A stretch of 64,000 nt of DNA from Simmondsia chinensis. Lineage: Eukaryota; Streptophyta; Magnoliopsida; Caryophyllales; Simmondsiaceae. The stretch covers positions 10,609,501 to 10,673,500 of the forward strand of contig JAGTTD010000018.1 of assembly GCA_018398585.1 (NCBI GenBank), given 5' to 3'. The notes below the pieces were generated by a model. That model had not been told where the DNA came from, did not search any database, and saw only the letters and a list, made by a program, of their open reading frames with translations. Shown in pieces: positions 32,321 to 43,585 of the stretch; within the stretch, counting starts at the first letter, position 1, and each line of letters opens with the position of its first letter. A program made the position numbers and the translations under genes.

Positions 32321-34645
32321 CTAAACCACTATATCAGCTACACCTATGCTAACTCTTCGCTCAGCTCTGTCTAAGGCCATCTCCGCAGGTTTAGGTGGGT
32401 GAGGTCGTGTCATCTTCATGCAGCTCTTCTTTAGCCTACCTCTCCCTCTCTTCCCATGTAATATATAGTTTCTTACATCTCCTGGCAGGGGCAGTGGTCG
32501 ATCTTCTGCTAACATTCCCAAACCACCGCTTATCCTCGATTGGGGCCATAGCCAATTTGCTTCTACGTCATTTCTAAACCTATCCTTCCATTTATGTTCA
32601 CACATCCACCACAGCATCCTCATCCCGCCACTTTCAACTTTTGTGTAGGATGTCATTAAATTGGCCAACACTCCACATCGTATGACATAGTTGTTCTCAC
32701 TATCGTCTTATAGCATTTTCTCTTTAACTTCAATGGGAACTTTCTATCACATAGTACCACAAAGGCCATCCTCCATTTATGCCAACCCACTTTAATTCTA
32801 TTGTTGACATCCTTGTCAACTTCGCCGTCTTGCTATACAATGGAACCTAAATATTTAAAACAGTCTTTTTTTGGTATGGGCACTAAACCAATCTTGGCAT
32901 CTTCTACGCTTTGCCGGGATGAGGTATAGAAAATGAGTTCCATATACTCAGTCTTGGATCTATTGAGTTGTAGGCCTTTCAATTCCAAATTTCTAGCTTC
33001 TCATTCACCTCTTCTCTAGGTTCCCCTTCCAGAACTATATCATCCGCGAAAAGCATGCACCAAGGCACACCCCCTTGAATTTTTCTAGTGCGCTCATTTG
33101 CGAAAAGCATGCACCAAGGCACACCCTCTCATGTCTTTAATGGCTCAGATATAGGACATGGGGATGCCTTTCTTCTCCAAAACCCTCCATAGGGCCTCTC
33201 TTGGCACCGTATCATATTATTCTCCAAATCAATGAGAACCATGTGTAGATCTTTTTGTCTATATTTGTAGTGCTCTATCGTCGACCTTAATAGATGGATG
33301 GTTTCTATTGTCAATCTACGAGGCATAAATCTAAATTGGTTCCCTCACACCTTTGTTTGTTGCCATTACCTTCATTCTATGACCCACTCCGTAGCTTCAG
33401 AGTGTGGATCAATAGTTTGTTACCCTTATAGTTAGCACAACTTTGACTGTTGCCTTTGTTCTTATAGATCGGAATTAATGTGCCCTTCCTCCACTCCTTA
33501 GACATCTTCTTACCTTGCAAAATTTTGTTAAATGGTTTAGTCCACCAACTAATGGCCTTCTCTCTAACGCATTTCCATGCCTCAATGGGTATTCCATCTA
33601 AGCCAACTACTTCACACCTACCCATCTTGTTTAGGGCTTTCCTAACTTCCCCAGGTCTAAGTCTCCTACAATAACATTAGCTGGTGCTCCTTAAATGCTT
33701 GAAGTTCTCTTAGGGATATTTATGTATCCCTTTGTTCATTGAACAACTCATAGAAGTAGGCTTTCCATCTAGCTTTAATTTGTGGTTCATCCAAGAGCAC
33801 CTGTCTGTCCTCCCTGTTTATGCACTTTACTCAATTCAAGTCCCTAGTTTTTCTTTCCCTTGTTTTAGAAATTTCATATAGGTCCCTAGCTCCTTCCTCA
33901 GTATCCGGCCTTCTGTATTAATCCTCAGAGGCTTTGGATTGTGCTTCTCTGACTACTATCGTTGCTTCTTTCTTGGCTTGTTTATACTATTGTTTCTTGC
34001 CCTCATCTCTTCTTTGATCACACTCCTTGAAACAAACTTGTTTGGCCTTAATTTTCTCTTAAACCTCTTGGCACCACCACCCATACTCTCTATTGTTCGG
34101 TGCCCCACCCTTTGACACCCATCAAACTTTACGTGCCAATCCTCCAATCCTTTGGGTCAATTGGTTCCAAATGTGGTTTATATCCCCCTTCAAATCCCAA
34201 CCAAGCGCGAACTCCACTCTTTTGTTACAGATTTGATAATATTCCCCTTTCAAGTCCCTCCAATAAGTGTGTGGCTGCACTAGTTTCCTAGTTCTCTTGC
34301 CCCTTCTCTTGGCCTTGACATCAGCACACAATGCCCTATGTTGTGTAGATAGGTCTTCCCTGGGGATAACCTTATAGTGGTTGCACTATTTATGTGCCCT
34401 CTTCCTTTGTAGCATGTAATCAATTTGAGTCCTTACCCCACCGCTTTGATACTTCATTATGTGCTCATCACGTTATCTCAGGAAGGTGTTTGCAACCATT
34501 AACTCATAAGTGAATGCAACGTCCATGAGAGCTTTACCCTCGGTATTCCTGGCTCCAAAACCAAAGCCTCTATGGTAGGATGCATAGCTGTCTGTTGCCA
34601 TGCCCATTGAAATCACCACCAATCAGTACGTGCTCGCTCTAGGGT
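32321..34645 (-). pseudogene. LINE ORF: end of endonuclease, RT and C-terminal part
   Basis: Endonuclease second half: a GGDFNGH-like text (about 34600-34645), FGFGARNTEGKALMDVAF (about 34505-34560), then a D-Y-M-L-Q trace near 34410. RT start: GLDGIPIEAWKC and EWRKGTLIPIYKNKG (33430-33600). Then MPRRLTIETIHLLR and KDLHMVLIDLE (33210-33326). The C-terminal block is RMLWWMCEHKWKDRFRN and, at the end, KRGRGRLKKS, AEMALDRAE (32340-32640). A partial tandem duplication (AAAAGCATGCACCAAGGCAC) lies at about 33047-33125. Stops are frequent and the RT catalytic F-A-D-D box is not visible, so it is dead. The reaction would be target-primed reverse transcription. Confidence 0.75.
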
Positions 34646-34649
34646 TGTG

Positions 34650-36470
34650 TGATGCTTACTTTGCGTATGAGTTAGCAAGTGCCCTAGTCGTATCAAGTAA
34701 TACAGAAATGAGTAGAGTATCACTCCCACAAGGATTGTTATTGAGTGAGTACCAAAATTAGTAGCTTTAGTGCTATTTGAAAAACCAAATAATTAAGACA
34801 TTGATATGAAATAAAATAAAATAAAAGCAAACAAAATTTGTTTACTGAATTTATCTAAAGTTTATTGATTTTTTTTTTTTGTGGTTTTTATGATTTAATA
34901 AAATCCAAGGCATCTGATTTCATGTAGTTGCATCAATACGCCTTTCTATTCTCGTTATTCAAGTTGTTATTACATGTCGATGGTTGAAAATCCTAATTTA
35001 CTAAATATTCTCTCTTGAGCAACATTTAGCATGCTCTTTTACATATTAACCTATCACTCTCGTGCATGAATTTAAATAAGAAAGGAGTTTTTAAGTCTCT
35101 ATGATTTTCACTTAAAAACGACACAAATCGCGTTAATCTCTCTTGAGCATTCGCTCAATATGTGGTGCTTATCATCTTAGCAATCATCATAAATCTCCTC
35201 TCGGAATCGTTATGAATCATTATAGGCCTCAAATGGTGATCAAGCATTTAAAACTCATGAAGAATAATGATAAACACTTCAACAACCTAATAACAAAACA
35301 TTTAATACGTTGAATTAGAAATGAGCGTGTATTACAACTTATGCTACATCGTAGCCTTGGAATAACAAAATTAGTTCATAATAAACTTAATTTAAGACAT
35401 ATTTAACACAAAATTCATGAACTTAATGAAGATAAGGATAGAAAAGAACTTGAAAAAGCAAAATTTCAAACCAAACTTCTTCTTTTCTCCTCCTTCTTTC
35501 TTCCTAAGAATTTCTACCTTATTTCTGTACTTCATATTTGATTCTTCGGGATGGAATTAGGCTAAAACACCTAAAAAGTATCCCTATTTATAGTACATAA
35601 GGTTGGAATTAAAAAAATACAAAAAACTGCAAGCTTAAAGCTCATTGCACCTTCATTCTACTCCTTGCCACCCAGTTCTGCAGATTTCAACAAGTTGCTG
35701 ATTTTTTTAATTTTTTCTTGCTTTGCACCATCCAAAATCAGTCTTGAAATCATATTGGACATGTTAATGAATTTTATAAGTCATCCTTGTATCTGATTTG
35801 TTCATTTTTCCACCCAAAACTGCAAGTTGAAGTGAATTGTGCAGGCTTGTGTTCATTTTCTGCAACTTCAATTCTTTACTGTTTTTCTTCAATTTTTTCC
35901 AGATTTGGCCTCCCATAATCAGTCTTAACATCAACTTGAACATGTTATTGAAGTTTACATGAGGTTCTTTCACTTGATTCGTCCATTTTGCCACCCAAAA
36001 TTGCAAGTTGAAGTGAATTGTGCAGGCTGGTTTTCATTCTCTGCATTGTTGTTGTTCTTGCTGTTTTTCTTCAGATTTTTGAGCTTAGCACCACCTAAAT
36101 TCAGAGTTTACATCAACTTGGACATGTTAATGTATTTTTTAATCAATTCTTGCTCTTGATTTGTGCATTTTGCTACCCATTTTTTGCAAGTTGAATTGAA
36201 TTGTGCATGTACTTGGTGATTTCTTGCTAAAACTAGTATTTTGATTGATTTAGCTCATTTTTATGCTTTTGTTTGATGTATCTTGCATTCAAATATTGAT
36301 GTTGATGATAAAACCTAGCAAGGTTTAGAATAAAATAAGTGTTTTTGCAAGAAAATGGCAATATGAGCGAAAAAGAGTGAAACCAAGCAAAAGCGATAAA
36401 AATTTGATGTAAAACGGTCAAAAATGAATCAAAATGATAAAAATAAGTATATACTAAATTAGACTTATCA
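34650..36470 (-). repeat. Athila-like solo LTR
   Basis: Plus-strand ends TGATGC...CTTATCA, i.e. TG...CA. Flanks TTGTG (34645-34649) and GTGTG (36471-36475) form a 5-bp duplication with one mismatch. On the minus strand the start TGATAAGT and end CCTTGTGGGA...TCTACTCA...GCATCA parallel the Athila 3' LTR at 50797-51824. Within it a phrase of type CCACCCAAAA(T/C)TGCAAGTTGAAG recurs three times (about 35812, 35991, 36174). It is inserted in the LINE endonuclease. Length 1821 bp. Confidence 0.75.
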
Positions 36471-36474
36471 GTGT

Positions 36475-36960
36475 GCCTTGCATCATTACGTCTATGTTCT
36501 CCAAAAATCTAGCCTTCTGCTGCTCTGTTTTCTAAGTCTGTGATACATAGGCACTTATGACGTTGAATATCCCCCATCTAAGACCAACTTGATACATATA
36601 ATCCTATTTCCAATCCTAGACACTCCACTGCTTTGTCCTTAAGGTTTTTATCCCCCATAATACCGAATCTATTCCTACCATGGATTTTGCCCACATACCA
36701 CAACTTATATCCTATTACATCCCTTGCTTTTGTGCCAACCCATTTAGTCTCTTGAAGGCACGGGATGTTAATCTTTCTCTTCATCATCATTTGGGCCACA
36801 TCAAAACTCTTCTTTTTTAACGTGCCAGCATTTAACATCCCAAGTCGTAGGCTTCCTTCAACTTGTTGACTCACCCTCCCCCTCCCCAATCCCTTTGAAG
36901 TTGGCCTCAAGTTCTGAGCTCCATAACTAATAGAGTTCATTAAATAAACTATCAACAATC
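36475..36960 (-). pseudogene. LINE ORF start: endonuclease N-terminal half
   Basis: Reads LRLGMLNAGTLKKKSF, INIPCLQETKWVGTKARDV, YKLWYVGKIHGRNRFGIM then, after frame changes, FNVISAYV (about 36548-36575). The metal-binding E in LQETKW of AP-type endonucleases is kept. It continues at 34649 beyond the solo LTR with GGDFNGH. The likely initiation codon is further 5' and not determined. Confidence 0.75.
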
Positions 36961-37155
36961 ATAGGTAGGTAAGCACACAAGTACAAAACATTGTGGCATA
37001 GTTAATACAGCAACAGCAACAATCAAATTACGGAGTTCAAAGGGGGAAAGAGGAAATGAAATAATACCCATCAATGGGACCTTAGCACAGTGCCACGGAG
37101 AGAGGAGAGATCTAACCTAGAGGTGCTGCCTAGTCCAGAATCAGACCTGGCTATT

Positions 37156-37505
37156 TGTTATGTTTGTGCCCCTTTTTGATGTAATTGGTCGTATTGAAGT
37201 ATCATTGTAATAATTGTGCTTGTAATGTTCAAAGTGTATGTTCTGGTAGTGGCGCCAATAGCAAGGTGTTAGTTAGGTCGGTTATAGAGTATAAATTTGA
37301 TATTGTATCTAGTTCAAGTATAAATAGTTTGTTAAAGTGTAAGAGGGATTCATTCAATGGAAAATCTAATCAATGTAGAGATATTTTCTCAATCTTCTCA
37401 TCTACTTCTCTACTTCTTTTCTCCTTCATTTCTCTTTCTCATCTTACCTCCCTTCAAACCGTAGCCCTCTCACGTTTTGGCTCTAATTTGATTAGAACCT
37501 TAAGA
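37156..37505 (+). repeat. gypsy 5' LTR
   Basis: 350 bp, TGTTATGTTTGTGCCC to CCTTAAGA. TATA box TATAAATA at 37319-37326. The end CA has changed. The two LTRs are very similar: most differences are single bases, plus a 9-bp gap (TCCTTCATT) around 37422, which suggests a fairly young insertion. Confidence 0.9.
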
Positions 37506-37551
37506 TTTGGTATCAGAGCCTCGTTGAGGCCATCTTTTTGACTTGATTATA

Positions 37552-38980
37552 TTACAAGAATTGAGAATTATGGCTAGTGGTGTTACAACGAGGTCAGGAG
37601 CAGCAAAGGATGCTGCAAACCCGTCCTATGCAGAGGTTGTTGGTGTTGATACTGCAACAGACCAAGGGTTTGTTACTAAAAATCAATTGAACTTGCAGAC
37701 GAAAGAAATGTTTGTGCAGTTGCAACAATCAGGTAGTGAAATGACGCGACAATCACATAGCAAATTGATGAGAGATCTGGATCAAAAGTTTGATGAATGA
37801 TTTATTCAACATGCTCAGCAAGTTGAAGTGAAGATTGTCGATCGGGTTAATCAGCAAGCACAAGAGTTCGAGGAAAAAATGGCCAATCAATTGAATCAGC
37901 AAATGCAAAGGTTTGAAGAGAAGATGGCCGAAATCAACATTCAATTCAGGGGACATGACGTGGCTCCCATTCCAGAGCCTTTGTTTCCTGCTAGTCAGTT
38001 ATTTTCCTGCCATCAGACAAGGTTACCTTATGAGGTTAATCCTCAAATGCAAAATGTTGCTGCAAGACCTCAAGATCGAACCCAAGCAACTGATGTCAGA
38101 ACTCAAGAATGAGATGTAGATGCTGATGTAACAGTAGGAGCGCAGAATCATTCAGTTGATCAAGGTCAGTTTCGATCCACCAGTATAAACCCAAGGCATT
38201 GTGCTTGCCCTCCAGATCATCAGCAATGATCAGGGAGTAATAAAGCTTCATCTGGTAACAAAAGTAATGGGTTTAGACAGCCAAGGGTCCATATTGAACC
38301 ATTTGATGGGAAGCAGCCTCAGTCATGGATGAGAAGGTGTGCGAGGTACTTCCACTTTTATCACATTGATGAGGCAGAAAAGCTTGAGATGGAAGCTGTG
38401 TATCTCCTTGGAGAACGCAAGGTATGGCTTTATAGTTTGCTCAAGAGTAATCCTGCACTGTCGTGGGCTGAATTTGTAAAAGAATTGTGTGAAAGATATA
38501 GTGATGATGACCCGAGTGACATTGTTGATAATTTCAACAAAGTTAAGCAAGAAACAACTATGAGAGATGACAAGGGTTGAGAAGATTAGGGACAGCATGA
38601 TAGCTACATACCCACATGCCACTGAGTCTTACTACGAGAGAGTATATGACAAGGTTCTTTGGGCCACATAAGATCTTAGAAAAGATTGGCAAGGTGGCTT
38701 ATAAGTTGGAATTGCCTCCTAATTCTTATATTCACCCGATTTTCCTTGTGTCACTACTGAAAAAGTAGGTCGAGAAAGGTCATACATGCTCTTCCCAACC
38801 TCATGAAGCTGGTTCCGATCTGCTGTGTTGGGTTCTAGGACAAGGCAATCCAAGGGCAAGAAGTTCAATGAAGTTCTGGTGCGATGGCCAAATCTAAGCA
38901 AGAAGAATGTGATGTGGGAAGAACCACAATTCTTGAAGAGCCAATTTCCCAGCTTCCATTCTTGAGTACAAGAATGTTTT
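37552..38980 (+). pseudogene. gypsy gag fused to integrase C-terminus
   Basis: Gag begins MASGVTTRSGAAKDAANPSY at 37552 (a likely start 15 bases after LTR-proximal sequence). It has a Gln/Glu-rich, coiled-coil-like stretch (about 37730-37940) with a stop at 37798-37800, then a stop at 38110-38112 and the gag core [39 protein letters not shown] marks the normal gag text up to about 38634. The next recognisable text is [20 protein letters not shown] (about 38667-38730), which belongs to the integrase tail. The frame at the joint is not continuous. The deletion removes all catalytic domains. Confidence 0.82.
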
Positions 38981-38994
38981 TAAGAGGAAGGGAT

Positions 38995-39333
38995 TGTTAT
39001 GTTTGTGCCCCTTTTTGATGTAACTGGTTGTATTGACGTATCATTGTAATAATTGTGCTTGTAATGTTCAAAGTGTATGTTCCAGTAGTGGCGCCAATAG
39101 CAAGGTGTTTGTTAGGTCGGTTATAGAGTATCAATTTGATATGGTATCTAGTTCAAGTATAAATAGTTTATTAAAGTGTCAGAGGGATTCATTCAATGAA
39201 AAATCTAATCAATCTTGAGATATTTTCTCAATCTTCTCATCTACTTCTCTACTTCTTTTCTCTTTCTCATCTTACCTCTCCTCAAACCCTAACCCTCTCA
39301 CGTTTTGGCTCCAATTTGATTGGAACCTTAACA
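38995..39333 (+). repeat. gypsy 3' LTR
   Basis: 339 bp, TGTTATGTTTGTGCCCC to ACCTTAACA. TATA box at about 39158-39165. Partner of 37156-37505. Confidence 0.9.
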
Positions 39334-39384
39334 CTATTGCTTACACAGGGTCGACTGGCTGCAAGCCATAGAGTATGGCTATAG

Positions 39385-39760
39385 GGGCTATGATTGGTGG
39401 GTTAGGGTCCAGGTTTGGGTTAGGGTTAGGGTCATCGTGGGTTAGGGTTTGGGTTTCAAAGGGCGGGCTATCGGGTTTAAGGCCATGGTAGGGTTTCAAG
39501 CGGTGGTGGCGTTTGGAAGGGTGGTGATGGGTTTAGCGTAAGGGTGGGTTAGGGTTTCAAAGGGATTCGAGTGGTAGTGGCGTGTGATTAGGGTTTCGAG
39601 TGGTGGGGGCAGGGGGACGGTGTTTGAGGTTAGGTGTTATGGTTTCGAGGGTGGCAGGTTATGGTTAGGGAGGAAAGAGGAGGAAGAAGGTGAAGAAAGG
39701 TTGGGGGTTGAGGGTTAGAGTCGGGGTTAGGGTTAGAGCTACCAGCATTGGTGCCGGTGT
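39385..39760. repeat. degenerate GGGTTAGG/CCCTAACC-rich tract
   Basis: Many words GGGTTAGGG, GGGTTTGGG, GGGTTTCAAA and GGGTTTCGAG, dispersed with GTGGTGG. On the minus strand these read as CCCTAACCC and AAACCCTAA. They resemble the plant telomere repeat but are not in a regular array. The position suggests the 5' leader of the LINE (39339-39338 joins its 5' end across the gypsy insertion). Confidence 0.45.
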
Positions 39761-39769
39761 TCGCTGTAG

Positions 39770-40169
39770 TTGGTGGTCAGCGAGAGAGCGGACAATGGTG
39801 GCAGTTGGTGTTAAGAGAGAAAGCATGGGGGCAGAAAGAGGGAGAGAAAGCGATCGGTGGTTTCAAAAACAACACGAAAGAAAAATCAAAAATCCACAAA
39901 AATATATAAAAAGTCTCCTTATTTGGAGCAGAAATGGAATCCACATAAGTTGGAAACCGAATGCGGATTCACTTAAAGAAACATCCCTTTTCCTCAAATA
40001 TGTGATTGGTTGAGGTCAAACACGTGCAAACTAGAATTCAAGCTCAGTCCCATGCCGTTGCGAGTCCATTTTTTCATGTTTAATTGATTTGAATTTACGG
40101 CGACCACACACACACTAAACAAACAAAAAGAGCAAACATGCCTTTTGGCAACTACAGTGGGAGGCTTAT
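39770..40169. other. unassigned sequence between LINE leader and gypsy gag
   Basis: Contains a microsatellite-like CACACACACA (about 40107-40116) and no recognisable domain. The start of the LINE and of the Tat-type element probably lie here. Confidence 0.25.
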
Positions 40170-42326
40170 CATAAAACATAATCATCTTTAACCCCATCGT
40201 GGATTATCAAAATATAGTCTCAGACCATTCATCATGGTCTGAACAAGAAGATCCAGTGCTCTTGAACCTAAGGAACTCGAAGTGTTAGCCTTGATTGGGT
40301 CTCCTCTTGAGCACCCCCTAGAGCAAAATCCCGTGTCACAAGGGGATGAAACAAGTCACAATCGTGATAATGAAAGTAGAGGTGATGAAAAATTTGCCAA
40401 AAGACGAACATATTGGGCACGATGGCTACTCTAGAAAGAGTTTCATGGCCATGCTCAAGCACCGAATGGAACTTGTTGATCAAAGGCTTGAACAAAATAT
40501 GAAAGAGGTCCATGAAACAGCATACGGAGATAGAGAGTGTACTCTAGTGGCTCACCGTGAAACTTACCCTCGTGATGCTCCTTTAAGCTCACGAATGCCA
40601 TTGGCTCAGGTTGATAACACCATGGCAAACCCAATGTCATGATTGTGATATGTGGGATTAAGTAGTCAATTCATTACTATTAGTCAATTAGATAATTGGT
40701 TAGCATTAGTACTTCTTTAGTACTATTAGTCGTGCATTAGGAGGGAGTGTGGGTTAGTAGTGGTGAAGTAGATATTTTGGAGTTAAGACATTTTAGGAAG
40801 GAGGCAGTTATGTTAGTTAGTTAGGATTTAGATATTTGTTGAGTTGTTTCTTCCATATGCTTGTAAGGAGGTAGTATAAGTAGCTTGGTTCTTCATGCGT
40901 AAAGATCATTGATTGAATAGACAAAACATCTCTCTCTTTTCTAATTTAAATTATCTCTATCTTTCTCATCTCCTTCTCAATTCTTCCTCATCTCATATTC
41001 TCTCTTTTAGGTTATGATCAAAGATCTTCTTGAATCATAACACCCAAGTGCCATTCACTTAGATTCTGGCCAAGGGAATGACAACGAACCTACGGAGTTG
41101 TTGGCCCTTTGAACCAACGGCATATTTAGCTTCAAGGCACCTCAACACCGATGTTCACGTCACACCTATCCTGAAGACATAGGGCACGGCCATTCATACC
41201 CTCATCATGCTGCACAGGCTACCTCGGGGCTTAATTAGACCCTCGGAGTAGGTGTATAGGAGCAAATTACTAATGCTGGAAATCAATGTCCCTCCTAGGC
41301 CTAGCAAGCCAACTTTCTGCATCATGAAGATCAAACCTTGGGGATTAATTAGGTAAAGATGTCCCGATAGCCTATTAATGTAGGTGTGTCTTTAGGCATG
41401 CCACATATCCAAGGATATGTTTGTCCATGCTCCATGGCCAATCCACCAAATAGCCAATATGATCAAGGGGGTTACTACCCTGCACATATATATGGGACAA
41501 CATCCGTTTCCACATCCAAGTGTCATGGGAACCTAGGCATATCCTGTAGATCCCCTCGAGATCCTCAACCTTTTGGGGGGGCAATGGTAGGTGCATAACC
41601 ATGTGCTAAACCTACCCCTTCAAGACCAGTTGGTCGCCTTTATTGAGCAGGTGTATGAGCAAGGACTCAAAAAGGTCAATAGACCTTTTTATAGTAAGTC
41701 GCACCCTGACTATATCGACAGGGAGTACCCGTTCCCTCGAGGATATAACATCCTCAAGTTTACTCTCTTCTTTGGAGAAGGGAGCGTATCTGCTCTCGAG
41801 CATTTGAGAAGATGAAACTGCCAATGCAGGGAGGTAACTAACAACCTGTACTTGAAACTTACACGGTTCCCTAGTTCTTCGATAGAGACCGCCTTCCAGT
41901 GGTACATCAGTTTACCACCTAATTCCATTTACAATTGGGATGACATGGCCAGACAATTTCAAGTCCAATTCATTAGTAGGAACCTTTATGTCAGACTTGG
42001 CTCAAATGAGACAAAAGCAAGGTGAATCCGTAGAGGATTATATCAACCGGTTCAAATAAGCCAAGTTAAAATGCACAAGGGCTCTCCCCTAAGGTTGAAC
42101 ATGCCAAGACGATTGAACGGCTTGGATATTAAGTTCAAAAAGAAGTTTGAAGGTTCAAACTTCACAACTCTCCTTCAGTTGGCAAAGTGTGCCACTGGTT
42201 ATGAGGGTGTCTCGAAGGAAAAAAGCCTTAAGGAGAACAACATGTATGGAACCTATATACATAACCAGATTGACAAAGAACATCCTCCATATGAAATTAA
42301 CGTTGCTAAATACGTCAAAGGACCTA
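40170..42326 (+). pseudogene. Tat-type gypsy gag remnant, split by a solo LTR
   Basis: 40346-40634 reads HIGHDGYSRKSFMAMLKHRM, QNMKEV and so on. After the solo LTR the second half is clearest at 41636-42210: KKVNRPFYSKSHPDYIDREY, PFPRGYNILKFTLF, GEGSVSALEHLRR, then in other frames ETAFQWYISLPPNSIYNWDD and MARQFQVQF. The pattern of a P-R-G-Y..P.F..F.G....EHL segment and W.DM...F is typical of gag in Tat-related gypsy elements. Several frameshifts and stops occur. No pol follows: the Athila-like LTR begins at 42327. Confidence 0.7.
40635..41042 (+). repeat. gypsy solo LTR with perfect target duplication
   Basis: TGTCATGATTGTGATATG to CTTGAATCATAACA, 408 bp, flanked by CCCAA (40630-40634 and 41043-41047). 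The end text TTCTTGAATCATAACA nearly equals that of the LTR ending at 19894, so same lineage. The gag reading of the host element resumes on the other side. A solo LTR is the product of recombination between the LTRs of a once full element. Confidence 0.88.
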
Positions 42327-43585
42327 TGATTGCTTGGTGTTTTTGCTTAGCAAGTGCACTAAATCGTATCAAGTAATAAAAAAGTGAGTAGAGTATCGTC
42401 CCACGAGGATTGTTATTGAATGAGCACCGAAATTCGAAGTTTTTAGTGCTATTTGAAAAATCGAAATTGTAGTTTTTGAAATGCAACAAACAAAATGAAA
42501 AGAACTCAATCAGTTTACTGATTTTTAGAAAGTTTTTTGATTTAAATAAGGTCCAAAGCATCCGATTTTACCTAGTTGCATTAATACGCCTTTCTATTCT
42601 CGGTATTTAAGTTGTTATTACATGTTGATGGTTGAAAACCCTAGTTTACTAAATATTCTGTCTCGAGAAAAACTTAGCATACTCCTTTACATATTAACTC
42701 ATCATCCTCTTGCATGAATTTAATAAAGAAAAGAGTTTTGAAGATCCATGATTTTCACTTAAGACCACACAAAGCGCATTAATCTATCATTAGCATTCGC
42801 TCAATTTGTGGTCTTTATCACTTTAGAAATCATTGTAAATCTTCTCTCAGACTCATTATGAATTATTATAAGCTTTGAATGGTGATCAAGCATTCAAAAC
42901 TCATGAAGAACAATGATAAACACTCAAACAGCACAATAAACAAACTTTGAATACGTTGAATTAGAAAAGAGCATATATTACAACTTAGGCTATATTGTAG
43001 ACTTGGAAAGACAAAATTAGTTCATGGAATATATAATATAAAGCAAAAATAAGACAAAATCCATGAACTTAAAGAATAATGGATCGAAAGAACTTAAAAA
43101 AAGCAAAATTACAAACCAAACTATTCTTTCCGTCCCTCCGGTTTTCCTAAGCTCTCTACTACTTTGTATTGAGTTTTTGCTAGATGAATTCATGATAAAA
43201 CACTTCCAAAACCTCCATATTTATATTACATGAGGTTGGAAATACCTAGAATAAAAAATTTTACAAGCTTAAACCTCATTGGACCTCCTTGCCGCCCACG
43301 CTTTGCAAATTGTAACTTTTGCTGATTTGTTCAGTTATTTCCATCTTTCCACTGCCCAAATTCAGTCTTGACATCAACTTGAATATGTTCTTGAAGTGTA
43401 CAATGCATCCTTTTTCTTGATTTTTCCATTTAACTGCCCAAGTTTGCAATTTGTAACAAATTGTACATGTTTGTTGTTCATCTTGCTTTTGCTGTATAAA
43501 ATGATGTGCTTAGCCCAATTTTTGCTTTTGTTTAATGTATCTTGCATTCACTTGTTGATGTTGATGATAAAACCCAGCAACAATA
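42327..43585 (-). repeat. Athila-like LTR, truncated
   Basis: Second copy of the type at 34650-36470, in the same orientation: TTAGCAAGTGC, TATCAAGTAATA, GAGTAGAGTATC and GAGGATTGTTATTGA near the start, and ATGTATCTTGCATTCA with GTTGATGATAAAACC at the far side. It stops at 43585 where the terminal TGTTGGG of copia LTR B starts. The last 160 bp or so of the LTR, judged from the first copy, are missing. Confidence 0.75.

Larger units (their letters stand above)
32087..37150 (-). mobile_element. RTE-type LINE, interrupted by a solo LTR
   Basis: Minus-strand order: 5' region (about 36960-37150 and probably 39339-39770 beyond a gypsy insertion), endonuclease (36475-36960 and 33900-34649), reverse transcriptase (about 32900-33630), C-terminus (32321-32671), 3' end with the GTAAGGCTGCATACATA phrase (about 32130-32150), a G-run and GAGGCACTGGGTTTGTTG. 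No LTRs or gag. Two later insertions split it: 34650-36470 and 37156-39333. Plant RTE elements have this AP-endonuclease plus RT layout. Confidence 0.8.
37156..39333 (+). mobile_element. pol-deleted gypsy element with both LTRs and target duplication
   Basis: LTRs at 37156-37505 and 38995-39333. Perfect target duplication CTATT (37151-37155 and 39334-39338). Primer site TGGTATCAGAGCC at 37508-37520. Purine tract AGAGGAAGGGA at about 38983-38993. The inside holds gag and then, from about 38640, only the C-terminus of integrase, so protease, RT, RNase H and most of integrase are deleted. Total 2178 bp. A non-autonomous derivative of the lineage at 23958-29506, inserted in the LINE 5' region. 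Confidence 0.9.

Noticed and set aside
39690..40013. 107-codon Arg/Val-rich frame
   Set aside because: Produced by reading through GGGTTAGGG-type repeats and G/A-rich leader; no motif, wrong strand for the LINE.
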